A stretch of DNA of 64,000 nt, taken from assembly GCF_015207605.1 (NCBI RefSeq), contig NZ_JADEWO010000028.1, positions 22,749 through 86,748 on the forward strand, written 5' to 3'. Under the pieces are notes generated by a model that was not told where the DNA came from, searched no databases, and saw only the letters and a list, made by a program, of their open reading frames with translations. The DNA is from Oculatella sp. LEGE 06141 (GTDB taxonomy: Bacteria > Cyanobacteriota > Cyanobacteriia > Elainellales > Elainellaceae). This document shows positions 26,246 through 34,827 of the stretch, one piece after another (position 1 is the first letter of the stretch; each line of letters opens with the position of its first letter). The translations under genes were made by a program, and so were the position numbers.

Positions 26246-26765
26246 CGGTCTACGAGACTCCCTCTTCTATCAAAAGATTTCGCTATGGTTGAACTAGTTG
26301 AACGAACGGATGCTAAAACGCACCCTGACTAGATTCAACCAGTTGGCTTAAAGCAGTTGGCTTAAAGCTGCCCAATCTGAATCACCATTATCCCGATGGT
26401 AACGGATTCACGGCAACTCGATCGCCTCAGAGACAAACGAGTTCTGCATTTTTATACACTTGTGATGATGCCACAGCGGTTCATCGATCGCCACTATGTT
26501 TGTCTGACGGATGGCTACTTAAGCCAGTAATCCGATCGTATCCGTATGCTTCATGCTCGAAGCAACGGCTTGGCCGGAGTGCTGGGAAATTAACCCAGCG
26601 CAACTTTGGTAACGCCATCTTGAGATAATGCTTAACCGAGAGTATTCATCAGTGTTTAAGATGAAAACTTAATGAATGCTTTTATGAATCGCTTTCATTT
26701 TTAAGTGTATGTGCGGCTGTTACCTCAGCCATCTTGTGTTTGTTGACTACTTCACTGGTTAGTAT
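26246..26765. other. Intergenic region, divergent promoters
   Basis: These 520 bases separate the IscA-like gene from the large unknown gene. A short direct repeat, AGTTGGCTTAAAGC twice in tandem, lies at about 26340-26370. No gene, tRNA or strong hairpin is visible. Confidence 0.4.
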
Positions 26766-28424
26766 ATGACTGCCCTTAACCGCTCTACCCGCCATCGGCT
26801 ACAGAAGTTACGCCAAGTTCCCAGTGTGTGGGAAGGCGATCGCCGGATGCTTACTCCGACGCTAACCGCCAGCCTGGAAGCCGATACCGATGTACGGGGA
26901 GACTGTGTTTTGTGGGTGGACGGCACTGAAGGGTTGGTGCGAGCAATGGATTTGGTTGCCCCAGAAATGGGACATGAAGCCGTGGTGCGAACGCTGCTGC
27001 GAGCGATGGAAAACCCGCACAGTTCGGCTCGTCCGGCTCGTCCTCAAAAAATTGTGGTACGCGATCGCGAACTGCAATTCTTTTTGCGTGGCGTTTTACA
27101 AGAACTGGATATTGTTATCGATTATGAGCCGGAGTTGCCGCTAATTGACGAAATCTTCCACGAGTTCCAAGAGGTTGCAAACAACCGCCCACCCCAGATT
27201 CCAGCTGAGTTGATGGAGGATATCCTCAAGGTTGCCTACGAAATTTGGCAGGATGCACCGTGGGAAGTGCTAGACGAAGAAAAAATTGTTGCAGTGGAGC
27301 TAAATTACGGCGATGTGGAGACGCTGTATGTCTCCATCTTAGGAATGCTGGGCATGGAATACGGCCTGCTGATGTATCGATCGCTTGATTCGCTGAAGCA
27401 ATTTCGCCATCGTGTGTTGATGGCCGAAGATTCCCCTAAACAGCTTGAGGGCGCTTTCTTGGCGCAAGACTGCCTGTTTATCACCTACGACCAATCCAGC
27501 GAACTGGCAGAGGAACCGTTTGGAGCAGGTTCCAGTGAAGTGCAAGCCGCGATCGCCTCCTATTTTGCCGAAACAGGAGTTCAACCGTCTTTTGGCAATC
27601 TGCATCCGCTGGAAGGAATGCGCCCGGTACTCTACGACGATGAGGCGATCGCAGTACTGGTAGCGCTACAAGCAATGCATCGCTTTTTTCAGCAGCATTT
27701 GCCTCAGCTAGAACAGGATGCCTTCCCGGTGCTAAGCAACCGCTACCGCATTGCTAACCCTACCGATGCCAAGAAAAAAATCTCGGTTAAAGTATCGACC
27801 ATGCCAGAACTGGCAGAGGAACTGTTTGAGATGTCCGCAGAAGTAGCGCTCCAGGAAGGTGCGCTGGATCTAGAAACCGCTCCCATTCTGCGAGACGATC
27901 TGGTTCCAGGTGATTCCTTTTACAGTCTTGGGGCAATGCCCTGGGAAGTATTAGAACTGCTGCGGGCTGGTGTTAAGGTTCATCAAGCGGCAGAGGCAGA
28001 GTTTCCGGCAGAGGCAGACGGTTTCCCGGTCATTCTTATTCAAACCTCCCGTCCCAAAGCTATGGCGTTAATTGAAGGGCTACAGGCAGCGGGCGGGTTA
28101 GAGGCAATTTGCTTTAATCCGGGGTCTGATCCTTTTGCGAATCAGCATTACGACCTGGGCGTATTGCAAACCAAAAACGGGGAACTGCACCTGTTTGGCG
28201 AGTTTGTGGAAGATGACCCAGTGCATATTCAAGCTCGGCAAAAGTGGGATCAGCGCTGCAAAAAAACGAAAGGATACTGCGGGTTGGTCATAGCCCGTGG
28301 CCTTAAAGGGGCTTCCAGAGGCAATCCAGGCTTTAACGACATGCTGGCTCTGTTTGAGGCGCGATCGCTCTCTCCGGGCGACCTGGGATTGGGGCCACTA
28401 GAGCTAGTCCCCCAGTTTGAGTAA
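26766..28424 (+). CDS. Large conserved cyanobacterial protein (DUF6930/DUF7309-like)
   Basis: This is a 552-residue soluble protein with no signal peptide or membrane helix. A first part (about 1-100) with VPSVWEGDRRMLTPTL and CVLWVDGTEGLVRAMDLV resembles the DUF6930 pattern, and a similar second block appears near the C-terminus (about 400-490). The middle (EVALQEGALDLETAPILRD, SYFAETGVQPSFGNL) is not known to me. I think of it as a cyanobacterial, perhaps plant-shared, family of unknown function; the names are from memory. It lies 200 bases upstream of psaD on the same strand. Acidic, with a helical middle. Confidence 0.72.
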   Translation: MTALNRSTRHRLQKLRQVPSVWEGDRRMLTPTLTASLEADTDVRGDCVLWVDGTEGLVRAMDLVAPEMGHEAVVRTLLRAMENPHSSARPARPQKIVVRDRELQFFLRGVLQELDIVIDYEPELPLIDEIFHEFQEVANNRPPQIPAELMEDILKVAYEIWQDAPWEVLDEEKIVAVELNYGDVETLYVSILGMLGMEYGLLMYRSLDSLKQFRHRVLMAEDSPKQLEGAFLAQDCLFITYDQSSELAEEPFGAGSSEVQAAIASYFAETGVQPSFGNLHPLEGMRPVLYDDEAIAVLVALQAMHRFFQQHLPQLEQDAFPVLSNRYRIANPTDAKKKISVKVSTMPELAEELFEMSAEVALQEGALDLETAPILRDDLVPGDSFYSLGAMPWEVLELLRAGVKVHQAAEAEFPAEADGFPVILIQTSRPKAMALIEGLQAAGGLEAICFNPGSDPFANQHYDLGVLQTKNGELHLFGEFVEDDPVHIQARQKWDQRCKKTKGYCGLVIARGLKGASRGNPGFNDMLALFEARSLSPGDLGLGPLELVPQFE

Positions 28425-28622
28425 ATGCCCTGCTTTGAGTTGTCGCTGGATACCAGCCGCGTTAGGGGGCAAAGGCACACTTGCTCTGAATATTCAAGCC
28501 CTTTTAGCCAGGACTTAACGCTTGCCAGCCTTCTCTGAAGATCTGTAACAGTTCCTGATAAAGTCGCGATTTGTGTAAATCTTGAGTGATACGATTCCAT
28601 AAAACTGTTCAGCGAAAAATTC

Positions 28623-29051
28623 ATGGCAGAAACTCTTACTGGACAAACCCCCATATTTGGAGGCAGCACAGGCGGTCTCCTAACTAAAGCAGAAGTAGAA
28701 GAGAAATACGCAATTACCTGGACTAGCCCAAAAGAACAGGTGTTTGAAATGCCGACGGGTGGAGCGGCCAGCATGCGGCAGGGTGACAACCTGCTGTATT
28801 TGGCGCGCAAGGAGCAGTGTCTTGCTCTTGGGGCGCAACTGCGGACTAAGTTCAAGCCTAGAATAGACGATTACAAAATCTACCGCGTTTTTCCCAGCGG
28901 TGAGACTCAGTATCTTCATCCGAAGGATGGCGTATTCCCTGAGAAGGTGAATCCCGGTCGTCCTTACAACGGCAAGATCGATCGCAACATCGGCAGCAAT
29001 CCTGATCCGGCAACTCTGAAGTTTAGCGGTCGTAAAACCTACGAAGCCTAG
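28623..29051 (+). CDS. psaD: Photosystem I subunit II (PsaD)
   Basis: This stromal-side subunit of photosystem I docks ferredoxin and stabilises PsaC. Its 142 residues match cyanobacterial PsaD in length. It begins [33 protein letters not shown], has the basic [21 protein letters not shown] core that binds ferredoxin, and ends with [35 protein letters not shown]. The upstream gap of 198 bases holds its promoter; I saw no clear paired HLR1 sites. A good intrinsic terminator follows at 29104. trpE comes next on the same strand, a gene order known in other cyanobacteria. Confidence 0.98.
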   Translation: MAETLTGQTPIFGGSTGGLLTKAEVEEKYAITWTSPKEQVFEMPTGGAASMRQGDNLLYLARKEQCLALGAQLRTKFKPRIDDYKIYRVFPSGETQYLHPKDGVFPEKVNPGRPYNGKIDRNIGSNPDPATLKFSGRKTYEA

Positions 29052-29103
29052 TTCGTTATCCATTTAGATAACACCTGTTATCCCGTCAATACTCAAGGTG
29101 ATT

Positions 29104-29136
29104 GAGGGTAGGATCTTGTTCCTGCTCTCATTTTTT
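29104..29136 (+). terminator. Intrinsic terminator of psaD
   Basis: A 10-bp stem (29104-29113 with 29120-29129, two G-U pairs, 6-base loop) is followed by A and six T. It ends the psaD message 78 bases after the stop, so trpE is likely transcribed separately. Confidence 0.72.
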
Positions 29137-29277
29137 ATGGTCTTAGCGTGTCTTAAGGAGAGAGCTGGGCTAAGATCGGTCGCAACCCTACTAGATGGGT
29201 TCATGGCAATAGCCAGAAGAGTCTGTTGCTAATGGCTTTCGTTCACAAGGTTTATGTAGTGGCAAAGGGGTAGAGGC

Positions 29278-30840
29278 ATGATTTTTCCCAGTTTTGAGCA
29301 GTTTACTGCACTGGCGCAGCAGGGTAACTTCGTGCCGGTTTACCAAGAGTGGGTAGCTGACTTAGAAACGCCTGTATCTGCCTGGTACAAAGTGTGTGCC
29401 GGACAACCCTACAGCTTTTTGCTGGAGTCGGTGGAAGGGGGCAAGAATTTAGCACGATATAGTTTGCTCGGATGCGATCCGCTATGGATTTTAGAAACAA
29501 AAGGCGATCGTACCACTCAAACCTATCGCAATGGCGCAACGCAGAGCTTTGAAGGCGATCCGTTTCAGGCGCTGACCACCTGTTTACAGCCTTTCCACCC
29601 GGTAACGTTGCCCCAACTGCCGCCCGGAATTGGCGGTTTGTTTGGTTTCTGGGGATATGAACTGATCCGCTGGGTTGAACCTCGCGTTCCTACCTATGCC
29701 GCCGACCCAACTGATCTGCCCGATGGGTTGTGGATGCAAGTCGATCAAGTTCTGATTTTTGATCAGGTGCAGCGTAAAATTTGGGCGATCGCCTATGCAG
29801 ACTTGCGCGACCCTGCAACAGACTTGAAACAGGCATACGACCATGCCTGTCAACGAGTTAGCCAACTGGTGAGCAAGCTACAACTGCCGTTATCTGGACG
29901 AGATACGGTACTGGAATGGACACCACCCCGTTCCAACATTGATGGCACCGCACCAGAAGAGCATCGCCCAGAACTGACCTACAGCAGCAACGTCTCCAAA
30001 GCAGAATTTTGCGACAGCGTGAATCGAGCAAAGGAACATATTCAGGCTGGCGATATCTTTCAAGTGGTGATCTCGCAGCGGCTTTCAGCCGAATACAGCG
30101 GCGACCCGTTTGCGCTTTACCGCTCGTTGCGGTTGATTAATCCATCGCCTTATATGGCATACTTCCATTTTCAAGACTGGCAAATTATCGGCTCCAGTCC
30201 AGAAGTCATGGTCAAGGCCGATCGATCGCCTGACCCCAACGCGACGATGATCGCCACCCTGAGACCCATTGCCGGAACACGACCGCGCGGTAAAACCCCT
30301 CAAGCCGATGCTGCCTTTGCAGAGGATTTGCTCCAGGACCCTAAGGAACGGGCAGAACATGTCATGCTGGTTGACCTGGGTCGCAATGATTTGGGGCGGG
30401 TTTGCGCCAGCGGTACGGTTACGGTAGACCAACTGATGGTGATTGAGCGCTATTCTCACGTCATGCACATTGTTAGTAATGTGGTGGGTCAGCTTGGGGC
30501 AAGCAAAACAGCGTGGGATTTACTAAAAGCATGTTTCCCGGCAGGAACCGTAAGCGGTGCCCCTAAAATTCGAGCAATGGAGATTATTCACGATCTGGAA
30601 TCATGCCGTCGTGGGGTATATTCGGGTGCCTATGGCTATTACGACTTTGAGGGGCAGCTCAATACGGCGATCGCCATCCGCACAATGGTTGTTCGCAGTC
30701 AACCCGATGGCACCCACCTTGTTAGCGTTCAGGCTGGGGCAGGGCTGGTGGCCGACTCCGAGCCAGAGCGGGAGTACGAAGAAACCCTCAATAAAGCCAG
30801 AGGCATGTTAGAAGCAATTCGCTGCTTGAGAAAAGCTTAA
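29278..30840 (+). CDS. trpE: Anthranilate synthase component I
   Basis: This enzyme makes anthranilate from chorismate, the first step of tryptophan synthesis. Its 520 residues contain the tryptophan-feedback element SFLLESVEGGKNLARYS at the N-terminus, which predicts allosteric inhibition by tryptophan. The chorismate-binding domain has FQVVISQRLSAEYSGDPF, TLRPIAGTRPRGKT, LVDLGRNDLGRV and the catalytic SGAPKIRAMEII. The trpG amidotransferase is not adjacent, so the enzyme depends on a subunit encoded elsewhere. It follows psaD, with a terminator between them. Confidence 0.96.
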   Translation: MIFPSFEQFTALAQQGNFVPVYQEWVADLETPVSAWYKVCAGQPYSFLLESVEGGKNLARYSLLGCDPLWILETKGDRTTQTYRNGATQSFEGDPFQALTTCLQPFHPVTLPQLPPGIGGLFGFWGYELIRWVEPRVPTYAADPTDLPDGLWMQVDQVLIFDQVQRKIWAIAYADLRDPATDLKQAYDHACQRVSQLVSKLQLPLSGRDTVLEWTPPRSNIDGTAPEEHRPELTYSSNVSKAEFCDSVNRAKEHIQAGDIFQVVISQRLSAEYSGDPFALYRSLRLINPSPYMAYFHFQDWQIIGSSPEVMVKADRSPDPNATMIATLRPIAGTRPRGKTPQADAAFAEDLLQDPKERAEHVMLVDLGRNDLGRVCASGTVTVDQLMVIERYSHVMHIVSNVVGQLGASKTAWDLLKACFPAGTVSGAPKIRAMEIIHDLESCRRGVYSGAYGYYDFEGQLNTAIAIRTMVVRSQPDGTHLVSVQAGAGLVADSEPEREYEETLNKARGMLEAIRCLRKA

Positions 30841-30845
30841 CCTGT

Positions 30846-30941
30846 TCTCAATCTGTTGATTACCTCGTCTCAATCTGCTGATTACCCATCCTTTAGCCCC
30901 CAACAGTAAGGTGTGCAGTATCTCCACAGTCGGCACACCTT
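30846..30941. promoter_or_regulatory. Short direct repeat and hairpin before the Crp gene
   Basis: A 20-base unit (CTCAATCTG[T/C]TGATTACC) occurs twice at about 30846-30888. A 9-bp inverted repeat AAGGTGTGC / GCACACCTT (30908-30916 with 30933-30941) lies 16 bases before the Crp/Fnr start. It is either an operator or a 3' hairpin of trpE; no T-run follows. Confidence 0.45.
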
Positions 30942-30956
30942 GAGTCTGCAACCGCT

Positions 30957-31592
30957 ATGCTCCACTCCTTTGCCTTGGAAACGGCTCCTCAGCCCGATTT
31001 GCGTCAACTTCTAGAAGAGCTTTACCAGGGTCGAAGTTTGCACCCTTACTGTAGTGGGCAGGCTATTCCAATGTTGCCAAATGAGGTCTGGGTTGTTTGT
31101 CGGGGAGTGGTGCAGCTTGGCACCTTCTACGACAGTGGTGATGAAGCTTTGTTAGGGCTGGCCTGTCCGTCAATGCCCTTTGGGTTACCGCTAACGATCA
31201 TTCGCCCTTACCAGGCCGTGGCCTTAACGGATGCAGACTTGATGCGGTTAACCCTGGCCGAAATTGAGCAATCTCCTATGCTGGCCAAGGGTATTTTTCG
31301 CCACATTGCCAGACGGTTGCGCCAAACAGAAGCCGTGTTGGCAATGGTAGGCTATCGTCGTGTTGAAGATCGGCTGCGGCATCTGTTGCTATTGCTAAAG
31401 CAAGAAATCGGTCAACCCTCTCCCAATGGAAATCGATTAAGCGTCAGGTTAACGCATCAGCAGCTTGCCAATGCGATCGGCACAACTCGCGTGACGGTAA
31501 CTCGGCTTCTTAGCCAACTGAAGGAGGAAGGCTGGTTATCGATTGACAGCAATCGTCACATTGTTCTGGCTCCCCACGCTGATCTGGCTTAA
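30957..31592 (+). CDS. Crp/Fnr-family transcriptional regulator
   Basis: This is a 211-residue regulator. The N-terminal cNMP-like beta domain (about 25-115) is short and lacks the phosphate-binding Gly-Glu and Arg-Ser of cAMP-binding CRP. A dimerisation helix (about 110-150; RHIARRLRQTEAVLAMVGYRRVEDRLRHLLLLL) and a winged helix (about 155-205; LTHQQLANAIGTTRVTVTRLLSQLKEEGWL) follow. The helix-turn-helix recalls NtcA-group regulators in general architecture, but NtcA is longer and this is not NtcA by its N-terminus. Its effector is unknown. A hairpin sits just before its start. Confidence 0.87.
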   Translation: MLHSFALETAPQPDLRQLLEELYQGRSLHPYCSGQAIPMLPNEVWVVCRGVVQLGTFYDSGDEALLGLACPSMPFGLPLTIIRPYQAVALTDADLMRLTLAEIEQSPMLAKGIFRHIARRLRQTEAVLAMVGYRRVEDRLRHLLLLLKQEIGQPSPNGNRLSVRLTHQQLANAIGTTRVTVTRLLSQLKEEGWLSIDSNRHIVLAPHADLA

Positions 31593-31611
31593 AACTCACC
31601 TCGCCTTCATC

Positions 31612-31663
31612 CCCAAAGCCCCCATTTCCGGTTCAGTAATCCCTTCGCAATGGGGGATTTGGG
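31612..31663 (+). terminator. Long hairpin after the Crp/Fnr gene
   Basis: CCCAAAGCCCCCATT (31612-31626) pairs with AATGGGGGATTTGGG (31649-31663) across a 22-base loop, with one mismatch. This type of C-rich stem, ...CCCCCATT/AATGGGGG..., is a common dispersed hairpin in cyanobacterial genomes. It probably ends the Crp transcript. Confidence 0.6.
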
Positions 31664-31760
31664 CGGCAGCAGCACAAGTTGGTACATTGACCAATATTCT
31701 CTATAAGCCTCTACAGTGCAGATAGCGCGATAGATAGCATTGTAATTGCATTGTAGAGAT

Positions 31761-33146
31761 CTAGAGCTGTCCTGCAAGGCGACGATAGGCTAGCTGTGGT
31801 GTCTCATTATCCGTCTCAACAGGGCGACTGCTCGGTTCAGTCCCTACAGGAGCCATCTCCATAATTTCTGCTTTGTAGGGAACAACACCTGCAATCTCGC
31901 TGTTGAGACAGCGGGCGGCTTCGCGTGACAGATCCAGTGTGCGGTTGTCTACATAGGGGCCGCGATCGTTGATCCGGACAATGACCGAGTTGCCGCTCTT
32001 CTGGTTGGTCACTTTAAGGTAAGTGTTGAATGGCAGGGTTGGATGGGCTGCTGTCAACTCGTTTTCGTCGAAAATTTCACCTGCTGCTGTCAACCGACCA
32101 TGAAAGTAGGGGCCATACCAGGACGCAATTCCCTCCATCTTTTTGCCAGTGGACTTTAGCCCATACAGTTTTGTTTGAGCATCTGCTAAGGACAAGGTGG
32201 GCACACCTAAAGCATCACGCAGATTGTTTATCCAATCGATCGCAATCAAATCACTGTTCTGGTTCAGTGAATCCGCAACTTGTCGATCCACTAAAAACAG
32301 CGTATGTCTACCTGCCTTGCCAGCGGGAACATCTTCTATGACCGTTGGCCGCAGATCATGAGGATCAAAATCTGGTTCCTGGATCATTTGCTTGATCCGT
32401 TGGGCTAGCAAATCGGCCTTGCTACGGTTAGGCAAGTTGGCGATCGATTTTCCCTTCACCCAAACCTCAAACCCGTCTCCTGACGGCTTGTCCGAGCGAG
32501 ATCTGACCTGCTGGACGTTACATTGCCCAGGCTCGGCATCTTGCTCCTGCCTATTGCCATCTTCGCTCTTGCTAAGACTCGTTCGGACGACATTGACCGT
32601 TGAGGCTGTCAGGTTGTGATCAATAATGCTCTTCTGCCAGCGCGAAAGTTGCCCCAAGATGCGCTTGACTCCGCGAGGCGGCTCTTCTGTTTGTCCTGAA
32701 GTGGAGAAGTTTAGAAACGCTGAGGTTGGTAGGACGGTTTGATAAATCGGTGAATTGGTCGATCGCCCACTCCAGTCGAGATGCGAGGGCGCTTCTGCCA
32801 AATTTAACCAACCTAGAGAAGGTCGAAAGGATTGAAACTGGGGATTAAGACGGGAGTGCCCAGGCTTAAGGTGCAAATTAGTCTCAGGTGAATGAGTCTG
32901 GGGGGTACGAGCGTTTGAAGTGGCTGTTGTGTCCCGAAACCGTTCCGGTTTGGTGGAGCGACCGACAGTATTGCTGATAACAGTATTGCTGATAAACGCT
33001 AAAGGTTTAACAGGAAAAACCTTAGACAACGACTCTGTCAACCTGAACGGAGCCTGGGGGGCAAGCAGACTACTCACGTAGGAGATGACCCAGATAAACC
33101 CAAAAAAGTTCATAAATTGTAAAGAACGTTTCGATAATGGCGTCAA
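31761..33146 (-). CDS. rlpA: RlpA-family septal-ring lytic transglycosylase / DPBB protein
   Basis: This is a 461-residue exported cell-wall protein. An N-terminal signal or anchor (about 10-33; FFGFIWVISYVSSLL) is followed by a long low-complexity, Ser/Thr/Asn-rich region (about 34-220) and an unclassified middle. The C-terminal double-psi beta-barrel (about 335-435) has the RlpA marks EGIASWYGPYFHGRLTAAGE, NTYLKVTNQKSGNSVIVRINDRGPY and LDLSREAARCL. It likely acts on peptidoglycan at division sites. A 12-base tandem duplication near the N-terminus encodes ISNTVISNTV. No SPOR domain is visible. Confidence 0.87.
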   Translation of the reverse strand: MTPLSKRSLQFMNFFGFIWVISYVSSLLAPQAPFRLTESLSKVFPVKPLAFISNTVISNTVGRSTKPERFRDTTATSNARTPQTHSPETNLHLKPGHSRLNPQFQSFRPSLGWLNLAEAPSHLDWSGRSTNSPIYQTVLPTSAFLNFSTSGQTEEPPRGVKRILGQLSRWQKSIIDHNLTASTVNVVRTSLSKSEDGNRQEQDAEPGQCNVQQVRSRSDKPSGDGFEVWVKGKSIANLPNRSKADLLAQRIKQMIQEPDFDPHDLRPTVIEDVPAGKAGRHTLFLVDRQVADSLNQNSDLIAIDWINNLRDALGVPTLSLADAQTKLYGLKSTGKKMEGIASWYGPYFHGRLTAAGEIFDENELTAAHPTLPFNTYLKVTNQKSGNSVIVRINDRGPYVDNRTLDLSREAARCLNSEIAGVVPYKAEIMEMAPVGTEPSSRPVETDNETPQLAYRRLAGQL

Positions 33147-33331
33147 AAAAACTTGAACAGTAAAGGATTATACGGATTTATGCAACCAATATATCCATCC
33201 GGAGAGGAAAAACCCCGCAAATCAAAGTCTGCCCAAAGTGGGTTGATTCTAGCTCAAGTGAACTAAAAACTTGCAATCAGTACGATCACTGCGCCATGTC
33301 ATAGTAAACCAAAGGAAAACATTGACACGTC

Positions 33332-34183
33332 ATGACATTATCCCAATGGGACAGTTTGCTGAAGCACCTGGGCGCGTGGCAAGGCTCATTCACCCGGTTA
33401 TCTCCTCATGGCGAGTGGGTAAACGATGTTCCTACCTGCGTCACTCTGGCTGGAATAAATCAAAACGAAACGATGCGGCAGACGATCCAATATTTTTCGC
33501 CGGACAGGCAAGCTGTGACGGAAGAAAAAGTGCTAGAGTACGCTTCCCTCAACCGCAGCACGCTATTCCACGAAGACGGGGCATTTTCGCAAGGGTCAAT
33601 CCAGTTTGGGCCATTGGCCGAGTTTGGTGCTGAGTTTGGCTTTATTGACAATATTGGTGCAGTGGCTCCAGGAAATCGCCGTCTGCGGCTGGTTCAACTG
33701 TTTGACAAGACTAGCAACCTTTCAAGCTTGACGCTAATCCGCGAACAGCGGCAAGACACGTTTGCCCCCGAACGTCCCCATTTGACGCTAGAGCAACTCC
33801 TGGGACACTGGCACGGAGACGCTGTAACGCTCTATACAGACTGGCGATCGCCCGATTCGTTCTCTACCAGCTTGACACTGAGGGTTGAGGGCAATCGCCT
33901 CCACCAATCTCTCACTATGCCGGGACGAGAACTCACCTCAACCGCCCAAATTGACGGATCGAGACTGCTATTTAATCAGGGTCCTCATCCCGTCCAGGTG
34001 TTGCTGCTGCCAGACGGTGCCTCCTGCAACACACCACTAACGATTCCCAGACAGGCACCCTTCATTCTTGAAGCCGGATGGTTAATTGCCCCGAATTTGC
34101 GGCAACGCCTTATTCGCAGCTACGACGCTCAAGGCGGTTGGGTTAGCTTAACCTTGGTCACCGAACAAAAAGTGAACGCCTAG
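33332..34183 (+). CDS. DUF3598 family protein (lipocalin-like)
   Basis: This is a 283-residue soluble cyanobacterial protein, probably a pair of lipocalin-like beta domains. It opens MTLSQWDSLLKHLGAWQGSFTRLSPHGE, and the second half repeats the theme with LTLEQLLGHWHGDAVTLY and ends AGWLIAPNLRQRLIRSYDAQGGWVSLTLVTE. These two GxW...G openings are typical of calycin folds and of DUF3598 as I recall it. It has no signal peptide. A ligand such as a pigment or lipid is plausible by fold but unproven. AAAGGAAAAC lies 15-20 bases before the ATG. Confidence 0.82.
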   Translation: MTLSQWDSLLKHLGAWQGSFTRLSPHGEWVNDVPTCVTLAGINQNETMRQTIQYFSPDRQAVTEEKVLEYASLNRSTLFHEDGAFSQGSIQFGPLAEFGAEFGFIDNIGAVAPGNRRLRLVQLFDKTSNLSSLTLIREQRQDTFAPERPHLTLEQLLGHWHGDAVTLYTDWRSPDSFSTSLTLRVEGNRLHQSLTMPGRELTSTAQIDGSRLLFNQGPHPVQVLLLPDGASCNTPLTIPRQAPFILEAGWLIAPNLRQRLIRSYDAQGGWVSLTLVTEQKVNA

Positions 34184-34827
34184 AACAACTGTTGAATGAA
34201 TGGCGATCGCTTGACCAAGAAAATACATACCAGAGGGGCCATCAGTAAGATTAGCAGTGTCCTCAATCTTTCGTGCCCTTAATAGTAGGTAAAAGTCTCG
34301 TAAAACGAAGTTTGACTCGTTTTACATAACCAAAAGAGCCGACATGTAAGCAATAGACCAAGCTACTGTTAGTTCTTTCAAGGATCAATGAACTTCCCAA
34401 AAAAGCGATAGTCCTCACCAAGATTTGGGAAATCTGACTCTAGATAGATGCAAGATGCATTTGAAGTTGTTTTCACACATCTATCTAAACTTTATTCAAT
34501 TCAGGTTTACGGCTAACCTTACTAGTCTGAAAATGACAAACCCCTCATTTGTATACGGCCTGAAGTCACAATCATCTTTACCTTCATCCCTGTAAACAAT
34601 TAGCAAGGTTAGCGAACAAAGGTACATATCAACCCGCAGGTGTAATTGCGATACAAACGATGCCTTTCGGCAACGTAGTTGTTATGCATCTTTTAGCTGA
34701 GCAATCTGCCATTCTCCCCCAGCAATTCATAACTTCAGATCTTCCCAATGCCGCATTGCAGTTTAGCAATAGATGCGGTGTTTAGAACTGTTGCAAACTT
34801 CATGTCAAGAAAGGTCAATACATCCTC
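34184..34827. other. Intergenic region upstream of the RTX/lectin gene
   Basis: These 644 bases hold two inverted repeats. One is a 9-bp stem (34300-34308 with 34317-34325, 8-base loop), perhaps the terminator of the DUF3598 gene. The other pairs TAGATAGATG (34441-34450) with CATCTATCTA (34478-34487) over 27 bases, and might be an operator for the large gene. No coding frame is supported. Confidence 0.45.

Noticed and set aside
28425..28622. Possible HLR1 (RpaB-binding) elements upstream of psaD
   Set aside because: TGTAAC and TGTAAA occur but are not spaced as the paired HLR1 motif requires.
28250..28855. 201-codon minus-strand frame opposite the DUF6930-like gene and psaD
   Set aside because: It is antisense to two strongly supported genes and reads like reverse translation of them.
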